From the NCBI GenBank assembly GCA_942492055.1, contig CALODP010000019.1:310001-374000 (forward strand): 64,000 bases of DNA. Reading direction: 5' to 3'. The notes beneath the pieces are model-generated. The model searched no databases and was not told where the DNA came from. It saw nothing but the letters and a program-made list of their open reading frames with translations. The stretch is from CALODP01 sp942492055. Its GTDB lineage: Bacteria; Bacteroidota; Ignavibacteria; Ignavibacteriales; Melioribacteraceae. A program made the position numbers and the translations under genes. This document shows, in pieces, positions 42,026 through 49,594 of this stretch. The stretch's first letter is position 1; each line of letters opens with the position of its first letter.

Positions 42026-43633
42026 ATGAAAATATTTCGTTGCTCCATATACATCAGTTTGATTTTTCTTTTTATGCTTTCCGAAGCCAACGCCCAGCGA
42101 CTCTTAAAGCTGAGCATGGATATCAACGGAAGCACAAAACATATTTCTTACATCACACGGAACGGATTGGTATTCGCTTCGGCCAAGGAAATTGCTACCG
42201 CTCTTTCGGGAAATTATTATTACGCCGAGGAGACTTCGAAACTGGAACTGAAATTTGCCAACTACAACATGAAGGTTACCGGCAGAAATCAGTTTGTCGT
42301 TCTTACGAACAGAAACGATAACTCCCAAGAGGTTTTCCAAATGCCTATTTCCACTCTCCTTGTTAAGGGGGATGTTTTCGTGCCGATGAAATATGCCTTA
42401 AAGTATATTCAAACCGCTTACGGTAACGAAATTAAGTTCGATGACGGCGCCAAACATATATCAGCCGAAAAACCGATAGAGAGAGTTATTCCGCGACCTA
42501 TTGTAGCAGCTCCCAAACCGGGGCTCGATAACTATTCCTCCCCTACTTCGGTTAACGAAAATTACGATATCTTCGGAATGGATATCGAGGAAAAGCTCGA
42601 CGGTACTTTGATTCGCTTAAAATGCTCAGGAGAAATTCATAAATTCAGTACATCCATTCTCAATAATAAATTGTTCCTTTTTATCTCCGGCGTTACAATT
42701 GAACCGGATTTGTTGAAGAATTTCAAATCGATCGGGTTCGTTAGAAAAGCCGAAATGAAATCTGTCGGAGACAACAAGCAGCTCGAGTTTTTATTGAAGC
42801 AGGGATATTCCGCTCATGAGTCGATGAAAGAGGTAGGGTCGAATGATATTCTCGTTACCATTCAGAGTAAAAAATATCACAAGACGGAGGCTCAACTCTC
42901 CAAGGAGAAGGAAAGATGGACTTTCGATACGATAGTGCTCGACGCGGGGCACGGCGGAAAAGATCCGGGGGCTATCGGGATTACCGGGGTAAAGGAGAAA
43001 GATGTAAACCTCGGAGTTACACTTGAGCTGGGAAAACTGATAGCGCAGGAAATGCCCGACGTAAAGGTGATTTACACAAGGGAAACCGATAAATTCGTAG
43101 AGCTACATAAGCGGGGAACAATTGCCAACGAGAACAAAGGAAAACTCTTTATCTCCCTTCACGCGAATTCCCTGGGAAGAAAACGAGCTTCCGTCAGAGG
43201 TTTCGAGGTTTACCTTCTTCGTCCCGGGCGCACCGAAGAAGCTATTGAGATTGCCGAAAGAGAGAATAGCGTAATAAATTTGGAAAGTAATCCGCAGAGC
43301 TATCAAAAGCTGGACGATGAAAATTTTATTCTCGTCAGTATGGCTCATTCGGCATATATGAAATATTCCGAAAGATTTTCCGACATACTTTGCAAGAAAT
43401 GGGCGAACGATTTATCCCGCATACCCGTTAGAGGAATTAAACAAGCCGGTCTTTACGTTCTTGTGGGAGCTTCGATGCCGAGTGTTTTGGTTGAGCTCGG
43501 GTATCTTTCCAACAGAAAAGACGAGGCTTACCTTAAATCGAAAAGCGGAAGAAAAGAGATGGCAAAATCGCTCTTCAATTCGATTAAGGAATACAGAACT
43601 TATTACGAAGAAAATTTAAGAGCCGAAACTTAA
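42026..43633 (+). CDS. N-acetylmuramoyl-L-alanine amidase (Amidase_3), exported
   Basis: 535 aa with signal peptide (1-23). The N-terminal part (about 28-145) looks like a copper-amine-oxidase-N-like domain (ISYITRNGLVFASAKEIATA; GDVFVPMKYALKYIQTAYG). An AMIN-like beta-domain follows (about 180-285). The catalytic Amidase_3 domain spans about 295-530. It has VLDAGHGGKDPGAIG (first zinc His), a KEKD glutamate that can be the second ligand, ISLHANS (second His) and VLVELGYLSNRKDE (catalytic Glu). It cleaves the amide between MurNAc and the stem peptide, needed for daughter-cell separation. Tight linkage with an upstream methyltransferase and a downstream cytochrome c gene (27 bp) suggests one transcript. 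Confidence 0.94.
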   Translation: MKIFRCSIYISLIFLFMLSEANAQRLLKLSMDINGSTKHISYITRNGLVFASAKEIATALSGNYYYAEETSKLELKFANYNMKVTGRNQFVVLTNRNDNSQEVFQMPISTLLVKGDVFVPMKYALKYIQTAYGNEIKFDDGAKHISAEKPIERVIPRPIVAAPKPGLDNYSSPTSVNENYDIFGMDIEEKLDGTLIRLKCSGEIHKFSTSILNNKLFLFISGVTIEPDLLKNFKSIGFVRKAEMKSVGDNKQLEFLLKQGYSAHESMKEVGSNDILVTIQSKKYHKTEAQLSKEKERWTFDTIVLDAGHGGKDPGAIGITGVKEKDVNLGVTLELGKLIAQEMPDVKVIYTRETDKFVELHKRGTIANENKGKLFISLHANSLGRKRASVRGFEVYLLRPGRTEEAIEIAERENSVINLESNPQSYQKLDDENFILVSMAHSAYMKYSERFSDILCKKWANDLSRIPVRGIKQAGLYVLVGASMPSVLVELGYLSNRKDEAYLKSKSGRKEMAKSLFNSIKEYRTYYEENLRAET

Positions 43634-43660
43634 TAAGATCTTACACAAAAAGGAGGCAAC

Positions 43661-44065
43661 ATGACTAACGCGCAAAAATGGGTCGCGGCATTTTTAGCCA
43701 TTTTTATTCTTCTTTTTCTCCTAAGCAGATTAACTCAAAGCAACGAGGAACCGACCGCTAATGTCTCATCTTACGAATCGGAAGATCCGGCTACAATCGG
43801 TACCGAACTCGTTACGAAAATCGGATGCGTTGCCTGCCACGGGAACGATCTGAAAGGAACCAAACTCGGCCCCTCTTTATACGCGGCAAATCAATATTGG
43901 AAAAGGGACGATCTTATAAACTACCTGAGAAATCCTTCCGCTTTTATGGACGAAGACCGAATGGAAGCCTACCAAAAAGAATACAAATCGGTCATGCCCC
44001 CTTACGAAAATATCGACGTAAAGGATCTTGGAAAAATTGCCGATTATCTCTTAACCTTGAGGTAG
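43661..44065 (+). CDS. membrane-anchored c-type cytochrome
   Basis: 134 aa with an uncleaved N-terminal helix (WVAAFLAIFILLFLLSRL) and one haem-binding CVACH motif near residue 58. The distal ligand is probably the methionine in KSVMPPYENI. The segment between (GTKLGPSLYAANQYWKRDDL, INYLRNPSAF) fits a class I, cytochrome-c6/cbb3-CcoP-like fold. It would shuttle electrons in the periplasm. An AAGGAGG ribosome site precedes the ATG. It stands between an amidase and a kinase-like gene, not with an oxidase, so its redox partner is not shown here. Confidence 0.9.
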   Translation: MTNAQKWVAAFLAIFILLFLLSRLTQSNEEPTANVSSYESEDPATIGTELVTKIGCVACHGNDLKGTKLGPSLYAANQYWKRDDLINYLRNPSAFMDEDRMEAYQKEYKSVMPPYENIDVKDLGKIADYLLTLR

Positions 44066-44068
44066 ATT

Positions 44069-44722
44069 ATGAAAAAACCTGACGAAATTACTTCCGGCGA
44101 TATCGTTAAAATTCACGGAAACGATTACGAAATTATCAGAAAAATAGGTAAAGGGAAATCGGGCTATTCTTTCCTTGCCGATAATAAGCGGGAGAAGGTG
44201 GTTGTTAAGATAATGCACGACGAGCCTTGTTCTTACTACAATTTCGACGAGAGCAAGCTGAAATCGGAATTGAACGCCTACACCCTTCTCATCAAAGAGA
44301 ACATTCCCGTCCCGAAAATAATGGCGACAGACAAAAAGCAAAATCTATTGGTGAAAGAATATATCCCGGGAAAAACCGCGGCCGAAGCAATTGCCGAAGG
44401 AGAATTTTCCGAAAATCTTATCGAGCAGCTCTTCGATCTGGCGGCGCGGGGAGAAAAAGGGGGAATAAATCTCGATTATTTCCCCTTCAATTTCGTAGTC
44501 TCCGGCGACAAGCTTTTCTATATCGATTACGAAGTAAATCTCTATTCCGAAGAATGGTCCCTTCCCAATTGGGGAATCTGGTATTACGCCAATAAAGAAG
44601 GATTCGCCCGATTTATCAGTGAAGGTAAAGCCGAGTATATCAATTCCGATCTTGAGAAAGGGATCCCCGTTAAAGCGCCTTTTGCGGAAATAGTTTCCGA
44701 ATGGTTGGATAAATATCAATAG
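44069..44722 (+). CDS. protein-kinase-fold protein (RIO/APH-like)
   Basis: 217 aa, cytosolic. A kinase N-lobe is visible: glycine loop IGKGKSGYSFLADN, the ATP lysine in EKVVVKIMHDE, then KSELNAYTLLIKENIPVPKI and the hinge LLVKEYIPGKT. In the C-lobe the catalytic loop reads NLDYFPFNFVVSGDKLFYID. The HRD His is replaced by Asn, while Asp and Asn of HxDxxxxN can be placed at LDYFPFN. The DFG-equivalent is IDYE. This abbreviated lobe resembles RIO or aminoglycoside-phosphotransferase-like kinases. It starts 3 bp after the cytochrome c gene. Active kinase or pseudokinase cannot be settled by eye. Confidence 0.7.
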   Translation: MKKPDEITSGDIVKIHGNDYEIIRKIGKGKSGYSFLADNKREKVVVKIMHDEPCSYYNFDESKLKSELNAYTLLIKENIPVPKIMATDKKQNLLVKEYIPGKTAAEAIAEGEFSENLIEQLFDLAARGEKGGINLDYFPFNFVVSGDKLFYIDYEVNLYSEEWSLPNWGIWYYANKEGFARFISEGKAEYINSDLEKGIPVKAPFAEIVSEWLDKYQ

Positions 44723-44738
44723 TCCGTAAGCGGAGATT

Positions 44739-44761
44739 AAAAGCTCCGCGCGGAAGCTTTT
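44739..44761 (+). terminator. intrinsic terminator after the kinase-like gene
   Basis: AAAAGCTCCG pairs with CGG-A-AGCTTTT around a 2-base tip, with one bulged A. TCTTTT-like sequence is built into the stem's 3' arm. It lies 16 bp after the stop. Confidence 0.6.
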
Positions 44762-45304
44762 CTCCGGTGCGCAAATGAAATTTTTCTTTGCGCCGGACGC
44801 TCCCCCAATTGCGCCACACATTAAATCCGTTGCAATACTCGCCGGAATCATTTCGATGAGCTCTTTATCCTTTTCGAAGACCTTTTCCCTTCTTCCGATA
44901 AGCCTTTTATTCTTTTCGTTAGGCCCCGGAATTGTTTCAATAAGGTACGGAACTATTTCTTTGCGCTATTTCCATGTTTAGTTACCGCCGGGAACTATTC
45001 GGATAGACTTTTTCTTGCGGAATTTGAGTAGCGCACATGTTCCGACGAGCAGCGCACCTGTTCTGACGAGCGGCGCACCGCGGAAAATGAGTAGCGCAAC
45101 AGTTCAATACCTCTTTGAAACTGTTCCGAACCGTAACGAAATAGTTCTCTCCCTCTTCGAAATTGTTCCGGATTGTAGCGAAACTCTTCCAAAGTATATC
45201 CGGACTTATCCACAAGTTATCCACATCGGTAGGAACATCTTCGAAATTGTTCTATGGATCATTGAAGCAGGGAAAATCTGCAGCGCGCCACTATTCCGGA
45301 GTAT
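44760..45304. repeat. 21-bp tandem array B, convergent inverted halves
   Basis: At least 18 degenerate units with exact 21-base phase from 44927 to 45304, and a further stretch of similar units to the left from 44766. Left units on the + strand read CGGAATTGTTTCAATAAGG (44927) and CGGAACTATTTCTTTGCG (44948), translating RNCFNKV and RNYFFAL. Right units show CGAAATTGTTCCGGATTG (45158), which on the minus strand is the same CGGAAC-NN-TTTC core (RNNFEEG). The centre has CGCACATGTTCCGACGAGCAG-like units at 45032-45115. It shares the 14-base left-edge motif TTCTCCGGTGCGCA with array A (44760-44773 and 21257-21270). No ribosome site precedes the frames open on either strand. It fills the whole gap between the kinase-like gene and hicB. 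Confidence 0.8.
45206..45225 (+). promoter_or_regulatory. two consensus DnaA-box sequences
   Basis: TTATCCACA occurs at 45206-45214 and again at 45217-45225, two bases apart, both on the + strand and both perfect matches to the bacterial DnaA box. They sit inside tandem array B, so they could be by-products of repeat drift. No AT-rich unwinding element or further box is seen nearby. Confidence 0.35.
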
Positions 45305-45383
45305 TTTAGCCGGCAGAATGCTCAACTCCGCTTGGGGAATCTTTAGCGGGATGGTGTTTTTTGGGGGTGGATTGGGAGAATTA

Positions 45384-45881
45384 TTATTCCGGTCGGTTTG
45401 TTATTTTTTTTCCGGTCTTCTCACTTACAACCGAATAAGTTGTAAGGGCTTCGGGCTCCGCGTTTTTTACTTCGGCAAGAAGCTCTTTTATTTCCGCCCT
45501 AAGTGATTCGGCTGTGTTGTTTTGTGTAAGAAGATAGAGGCAATATTGATTCAGGGTTATCTTATTCTCTTTGGCGCGCAAGGTAAGCTCCTTGTGTAGT
45601 TCCCCCGGAATTCGAAGAACAAACCTTCCGCTATATTCTTTTTCCATTTCCAAGTTTTCCGGTTCGGGTATTGAAATTCCTTTCTCGAGGTACTCGGTAA
45701 ATAATATCTTTTTCACAGTCTCCAGATTTCGGATAGCTTCTTCAACCGAATCGCCGTCCCCAATAAAAGCTCTTTTACCAAGAGCCGGTATTGTGGCTAT
45801 ATATCCGCCCCCTTCGTTCTCCGGAATTTTATTTACTTCCATTGTATAGTTCAATGAGAGATAGTATTCTAAGGATTTCAT
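45384..45881 (-). CDS. hicB: HicB-family antitoxin
   Basis: 165 aa. The N-terminal partial RNase H-like fold (YYLSLNYTMEVNKIPENEGG, GYIATIPALGKRAFIGDGDS, VEEAIRNLETVKKIL) is the HicB core that masks the toxin. A C-terminal ribbon-helix-helix (SGRFVLRIPGELHKELTLRA, then KENKITLNQYCLYLLTQ) binds DNA. An acidic tail follows. It overlaps the upstream hicA by 4 bp (ATGA). A 14-bp palindrome in front of hicA is the likely operator. The product should neutralise HicA and repress the operon. Gene order toxin then antitoxin is normal for hicAB. Confidence 0.92.
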   Translation of the reverse strand: MKSLEYYLSLNYTMEVNKIPENEGGGYIATIPALGKRAFIGDGDSVEEAIRNLETVKKILFTEYLEKGISIPEPENLEMEKEYSGRFVLRIPGELHKELTLRAKENKITLNQYCLYLLTQNNTAESLRAEIKELLAEVKNAEPEALTTYSVVSEKTGKKITNRPE

Positions 45882-46159
45882 ATTTCTTCATTCCTCATTA
45901 TTATTTCAATAGCTTCGATAATATTTTTCAGATAAACATATTTTATTTTTCTTCCGCTTTTAATAGCAATAGTAAAGCACCCGATCTTTCCGTAATCTTC
46001 CCTTTCAAGTAAAGCAGGATGTGAGACAATTACATGAGATCCTGACTTCTCTCTGTATTCAAAACCAAATCGCTTTAATATGGAAAAGACTTCATTTTTT
46101 TCCACATAAGGAGGTTTAGTTTCTTTCCATTTCCAAAGTTTCTTCTCAAGCTGCGTCAT
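45878..46159 (-). CDS. hicA: HicA-family mRNA interferase toxin
   Basis: 93 aa with the double-stranded-RNA-binding-like HicA fold. The motif FEYREKSGSHVIVSHPALLE has the catalytic histidine in GSH. A strand with GCFTIAIKSGRKIKYVYLKN and the final helix IIEAIEIIM follow. The N terminus (MTQLEKKLWKWKETKPPY) is longer than in Escherichia coli HicA and is shared with the orphan copy at 46331-46600. HicA cleaves mRNA on ribosomes when HicB is lost. First gene of the hicAB pair. Confidence 0.92.
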   Translation of the reverse strand: MTQLEKKLWKWKETKPPYVEKNEVFSILKRFGFEYREKSGSHVIVSHPALLEREDYGKIGCFTIAIKSGRKIKYVYLKNIIEAIEIIMRNEEI

Positions 46160-46175
46160 AACAACTCTAAAATTA

Positions 46176-46189
46176 TACTATATATAGTA
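46176..46189. promoter_or_regulatory. palindromic operator candidate for hicAB
   Basis: TACTATATATAGTA is a perfect 14-bp palindrome 17 bases before the hicA start. It overlaps a TATAAT-like element on the minus strand. Its placement suits binding by the HicB ribbon-helix-helix dimer. No copy is seen before the orphan hicA. Confidence 0.5.
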
Positions 46190-46330
46190 CCACAAAGCAA
46201 GCCCATTTTTTCTTCCCATTTTTAGGTTTATTGCGAGAATATTCGAAAAAAGAATGCCCGGATTTACTTTGTTTCGGTTCACTTCTTATTTGATGAACAT
46301 TTTTCGATAAATATAATTATGTCTGAGTCC

Positions 46331-46600
46331 CTATCCCCTAACCTGATCAATTGCTTTGAGGATAATCTGCAGAGAGTAATGTTTTATTCTTTGTCCGCTT
46401 GTAACTGTAATTCTGAAATTCCCATCTTTCCCGTACTCATCGTATTTCAGAAGAGTCGGGTGAAAAAGAGAAACATGAGAGCCGTGCCTCTGTGTAATTT
46501 CGAAACCGTAGCGATTCAAAACGGCAAAGACTTCATCTTTGTTGGCGTATTGCGGTCTTCTTACTCTCCATTTCGTTAGTTTTTTTTCGAGTTGTGACAT
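46331..46600 (-). CDS. orphan HicA-family toxin
   Basis: 89 aa, clearly a paralogue of the adjacent HicA. MSQLEKKLTKWRVRRPQYAN aligns with the start of the first copy, FEITQRHGSHVSLFHPTLL carries the GSH catalytic histidine, and FRITVTSGQRIKHYSLQIIL matches the final strand-helix. An AGGGG ribosome site is 8 bases upstream of ATG. No hicB follows: the 171 bases to the next hicA contain no antitoxin reading frame. It may depend on the neighbouring HicB, be inactive, or be kept in check some other way. Confidence 0.85.
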   Translation of the reverse strand: MSQLEKKLTKWRVRRPQYANKDEVFAVLNRYGFEITQRHGSHVSLFHPTLLKYDEYGKDGNFRITVTSGQRIKHYSLQIILKAIDQVRG

Positions 46601-46849
46601 GTCAAACCCCTGAATTGTTTTTATATCTAAAAGCGAGACTAAAAATTTTCTTCAGTAAGTTCTTTCGAAAAAGAAATTCTTCGTATCAGTCAGGTCTTCC
46701 CGAAACGTATAGCGGTTCGTTCATTTATAAATAACAAAAGAAGATTCGGAATTGTTCATTATCGACTGATTTTCCAATTTCCCTCTAAACAATATTCTCA
46801 TATTTGTTTATATTTACGGTTCATTATTTTCAAGAAAGTAGGGTAAAGC

Positions 46850-49471
46850 ATGCAAACGAGAAAACTGGAAGATATTCCAAAGGCGTATAGTCCCCGCGAC
46901 GTTGAGGACAAATGGTATAAATATTGGGAAGAGAATAAGATATTTCATTCGGAACCGGATGATACAAAAGAACCCTACACTATAGTGATTCCTCCTCCGA
47001 ACGTAACCGGAATGCTTCACCTCGGGCATATATTGAATAACACATTACAAGATATTTACATCCGCTACAAAAGGATGAAAGGATACAACGCTTGCTGGGT
47101 TCCGGGAACAGACCACGCCTCTATTGCCACCGAAGCCAAGGTAATAAAAAAACTGAAGGACGAAGGGATCGACAAATTCGAATTGGGTCGTGACGAATTC
47201 CTAAAACATTGCTGGGAATGGACCGAGAAATATGGCGGCATTATTATCAGTCAGCTAAGAAAGCTTGGTGTAAGTTGCGATTGGGATCGCCAGCGTTTCA
47301 CAATGGATGATCATTACTACAAGAAAGTAGTAGAAGCTTTCGTAAGCCTCTACAAAGAGGGAATGATCTATCGCGGACACAGAATGGTTAACTGGTGCCC
47401 CGCCTCGAAATCGGCTATCTCCGACGAAGAGGTTCTTTACAGAGAAGAAAACGGCCACTTGTGGCATATAAAATATCAGATAAAAGATTCCGACGAGTAT
47501 TTGGTTATTGCAACTACGCGCCCGGAAACAATGCTCGGCGATACCGGTATAGCGGTTAACCCGAACGACGAAAGATACAAACATCTTATCGGCAAAACAG
47601 CTATCCTACCGATAATCGATAAAGAGATTCCGATCTTCGCGGATGATTACGTTGACCTCGAATTCGGTACCGGTTGCGTAAAGATTACTCCCGCTCACGA
47701 CGTAAATGACTACGAAATGGGTAAGAGACATAATCTTGAAATTATCAATATCTTCCACGAAGACGCTACTATCAATGATAACGCTCCGGAAGAATTCCGC
47801 GGAATGGATAGAAACAGAGCCCGCAAAGCTGTTGTTAAGAGATTGGAAGAATTGGAAGTTCTTGTAAAAACTGAAGATTACACCCACAAAGTAGGCTATT
47901 CCGAAAGAGGGGGAGTTCCGATAGAGCCATACATCTCGGAACAGTGGTTCATGAAGATGGACGAGCTCGTAGAACCGGCTCTTAAAGTTGTTGAAGACGG
48001 TCAGGTTAATTTCCATCCTCATCACTGGATAAAGACATACACCCACTGGATGACAAACATACGCGACTGGTGTATTTCCCGTCAGCTATGGTGGGGGCAC
48101 AGAATCCCGGTATGGTATCATAAGGAAACAGGAGAAATCTACTGCGAAACAGAAGCGCCGAAGGATATTGAGAATTGGAACCAGGAAAATGACGTGCTCG
48201 ACACATGGGCATCCAGCTGGCTCTGGGCTCAGGATGTATTCACAAGTGAAGATGAGCAGAAATATTACTACCCGACCGATCTTTTGGTTACCGGTCCTGA
48301 CATTATCTTCTTCTGGGTTGCCCGTATGATAATGGCCGGAATGAAATTCATGGGAGAAATTCCTTTCAAAGATGTTTACTTTACAAGTATCATCCGTGAC
48401 GAAAAGGGACGCAAAATGAGCAAATCGCTCGGTAACTCTCCCGATCCTCTTGATGTAATAGATGAATACGGAGCAGACGCTCTTCGTTTTACTGTAAACT
48501 ATATAGCTCCTCTCGGACAGGATGTACTCTTCTCAACCGAGAAATGTGAGATCGGACGTAACTTCGCCAATAAGATTTGGAACGCCGCACGCTTCCTTCT
48601 CATGAACGCGCAGGATGTTGAGATAGATCCGAAATTGAAGGAAGAGCATAAAGACTTTGCCGACAAATGGATTATCTCACGTTTCCAGAATTCCCTCAAA
48701 GAATTGGAAACCGCGCTCGATAAATTCGACGTTAACGGCGCCTCGAAAATCATTTACCACTATGTATGGAATGATTTCTGCGACTGGTACATTGAGTTGA
48801 TCAAGAACAAAATATATTCCGACGATAAAGAGGTTAAAGCAGCCGTAATGACTCGCGTTCTCTCTTTGTTCGAAGATATGTTGAAAATAATTCACCCTTT
48901 TATGCCTTTTATTTCGGAAGAGATTTACAATCTTATCGCGGAAAGAAAAGAAGGAGAATCCATTTCGACATCGGAATTCCCGAAATTCGACGAGAGCTTG
49001 ATAGACGCTCAGGCAGAAACAGAAATAGAATTCGTTCAGAACGTTATTACCGCGTTGCGTAACATTCGCGGCGAAATGAATATTCCACCTTCAAAGGGAA
49101 TTAAAGCATATTTGAAAGCGGATAATCTTTCCGACGTTCAGATTACATATATTAAATCTTTGGCCAGAGTTGAAGAACTTCATGCCGAAGCAGGAGTGGA
49201 GAAACCCAAAGGCTGCGCAAGTGCCGTCGTAAAGGGTTGCGATATCTTCGTTCCGTTGGAAGGGCTCATAGATCTTGATGTTGAGCGCGAAAGACTTTCC
49301 AAAGAGATAAACCGTTTGGAAGGAATGTTAATCGGTGTTAATAAAAAACTCTCCAACGAAAACTTCGTAGGTCGCGCACCGAAAGATGTGATTGAAAGAG
49401 AGAAAGCAAAACAGCACGATTGGCAGAGTAGTGTTGAAAAACTGAAAGCAATGCTTGAAGATTTGAAATGA
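46850..49471 (+). CDS. valS: valyl-tRNA synthetase
   Basis: 873-aa class I aminoacyl-tRNA synthetase that charges tRNA-Val. The HIGH-type motif is in PPPNVTGMLHLGHILNN near residue 50. The editing (CP1) domain has VIATTRPETMLGDTGIAVNP. The KMSKS loop is GRKMSKSLGNSPDP near residue 520. Trp-rich segments (WASSWLWAQDVF) and the C-terminal coiled coil (VERERLSKEINRLEGMLIGV) complete the ValRS layout, and the length is normal. The 249 bp upstream (46601-46849) hold its promoter region; no T-box or other leader was recognised there. Confidence 0.98.
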   Translation: MQTRKLEDIPKAYSPRDVEDKWYKYWEENKIFHSEPDDTKEPYTIVIPPPNVTGMLHLGHILNNTLQDIYIRYKRMKGYNACWVPGTDHASIATEAKVIKKLKDEGIDKFELGRDEFLKHCWEWTEKYGGIIISQLRKLGVSCDWDRQRFTMDDHYYKKVVEAFVSLYKEGMIYRGHRMVNWCPASKSAISDEEVLYREENGHLWHIKYQIKDSDEYLVIATTRPETMLGDTGIAVNPNDERYKHLIGKTAILPIIDKEIPIFADDYVDLEFGTGCVKITPAHDVNDYEMGKRHNLEIINIFHEDATINDNAPEEFRGMDRNRARKAVVKRLEELEVLVKTEDYTHKVGYSERGGVPIEPYISEQWFMKMDELVEPALKVVEDGQVNFHPHHWIKTYTHWMTNIRDWCISRQLWWGHRIPVWYHKETGEIYCETEAPKDIENWNQENDVLDTWASSWLWAQDVFTSEDEQKYYYPTDLLVTGPDIIFFWVARMIMAGMKFMGEIPFKDVYFTSIIRDEKGRKMSKSLGNSPDPLDVIDEYGADALRFTVNYIAPLGQDVLFSTEKCEIGRNFANKIWNAARFLLMNAQDVEIDPKLKEEHKDFADKWIISRFQNSLKELETALDKFDVNGASKIIYHYVWNDFCDWYIELIKNKIYSDDKEVKAAVMTRVLSLFEDMLKIIHPFMPFISEEIYNLIAERKEGESISTSEFPKFDESLIDAQAETEIEFVQNVITALRNIRGEMNIPPSKGIKAYLKADNLSDVQITYIKSLARVEELHAEAGVEKPKGCASAVVKGCDIFVPLEGLIDLDVERERLSKEINRLEGMLIGVNKKLSNENFVGRAPKDVIEREKAKQHDWQSSVEKLKAMLEDLK

Positions 49472-49490
49472 TATATTCTCCATAATATTA

Positions 49491-49578
49491 GGGGCTGTCA
49501 CTAACAAGTTTATAGTACGGTATTCGAGCTGACTCGAAACACCGTTTTGAAATTACAAAGTGGCAGCCCCCTTTTTTT
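49491..49578 (+). terminator. nested-hairpin terminator or MITE-like element after valS
   Basis: Outer stem GGGGCTGTCACT (49491-49502) pairs with AGTGGCAGCCCC (49559-49570), 12 bp with one G-U. It encloses a second hairpin made of ACGGT/ACCGT (49517-49521, 49541-49545) and TTCGAG/CTCGAA (49523-49528, 49533-49538). A run of seven T follows at 49572. The last part behaves as an intrinsic terminator for valS. The 80-base length and the GGGGCTGTC-type terminal inverted repeats also fit a miniature transposable element; no clear target duplication is seen. Confidence 0.65.
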
Positions 49579-49594
49579 AGAAAGGAACAAACAA

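Noticed and set aside
44982..45224. 80-codon minus-strand frame and overlapping + frames across array B
   Set aside because: Same reason as array A; the frame starts inside the repeat and lacks a ribosome site.
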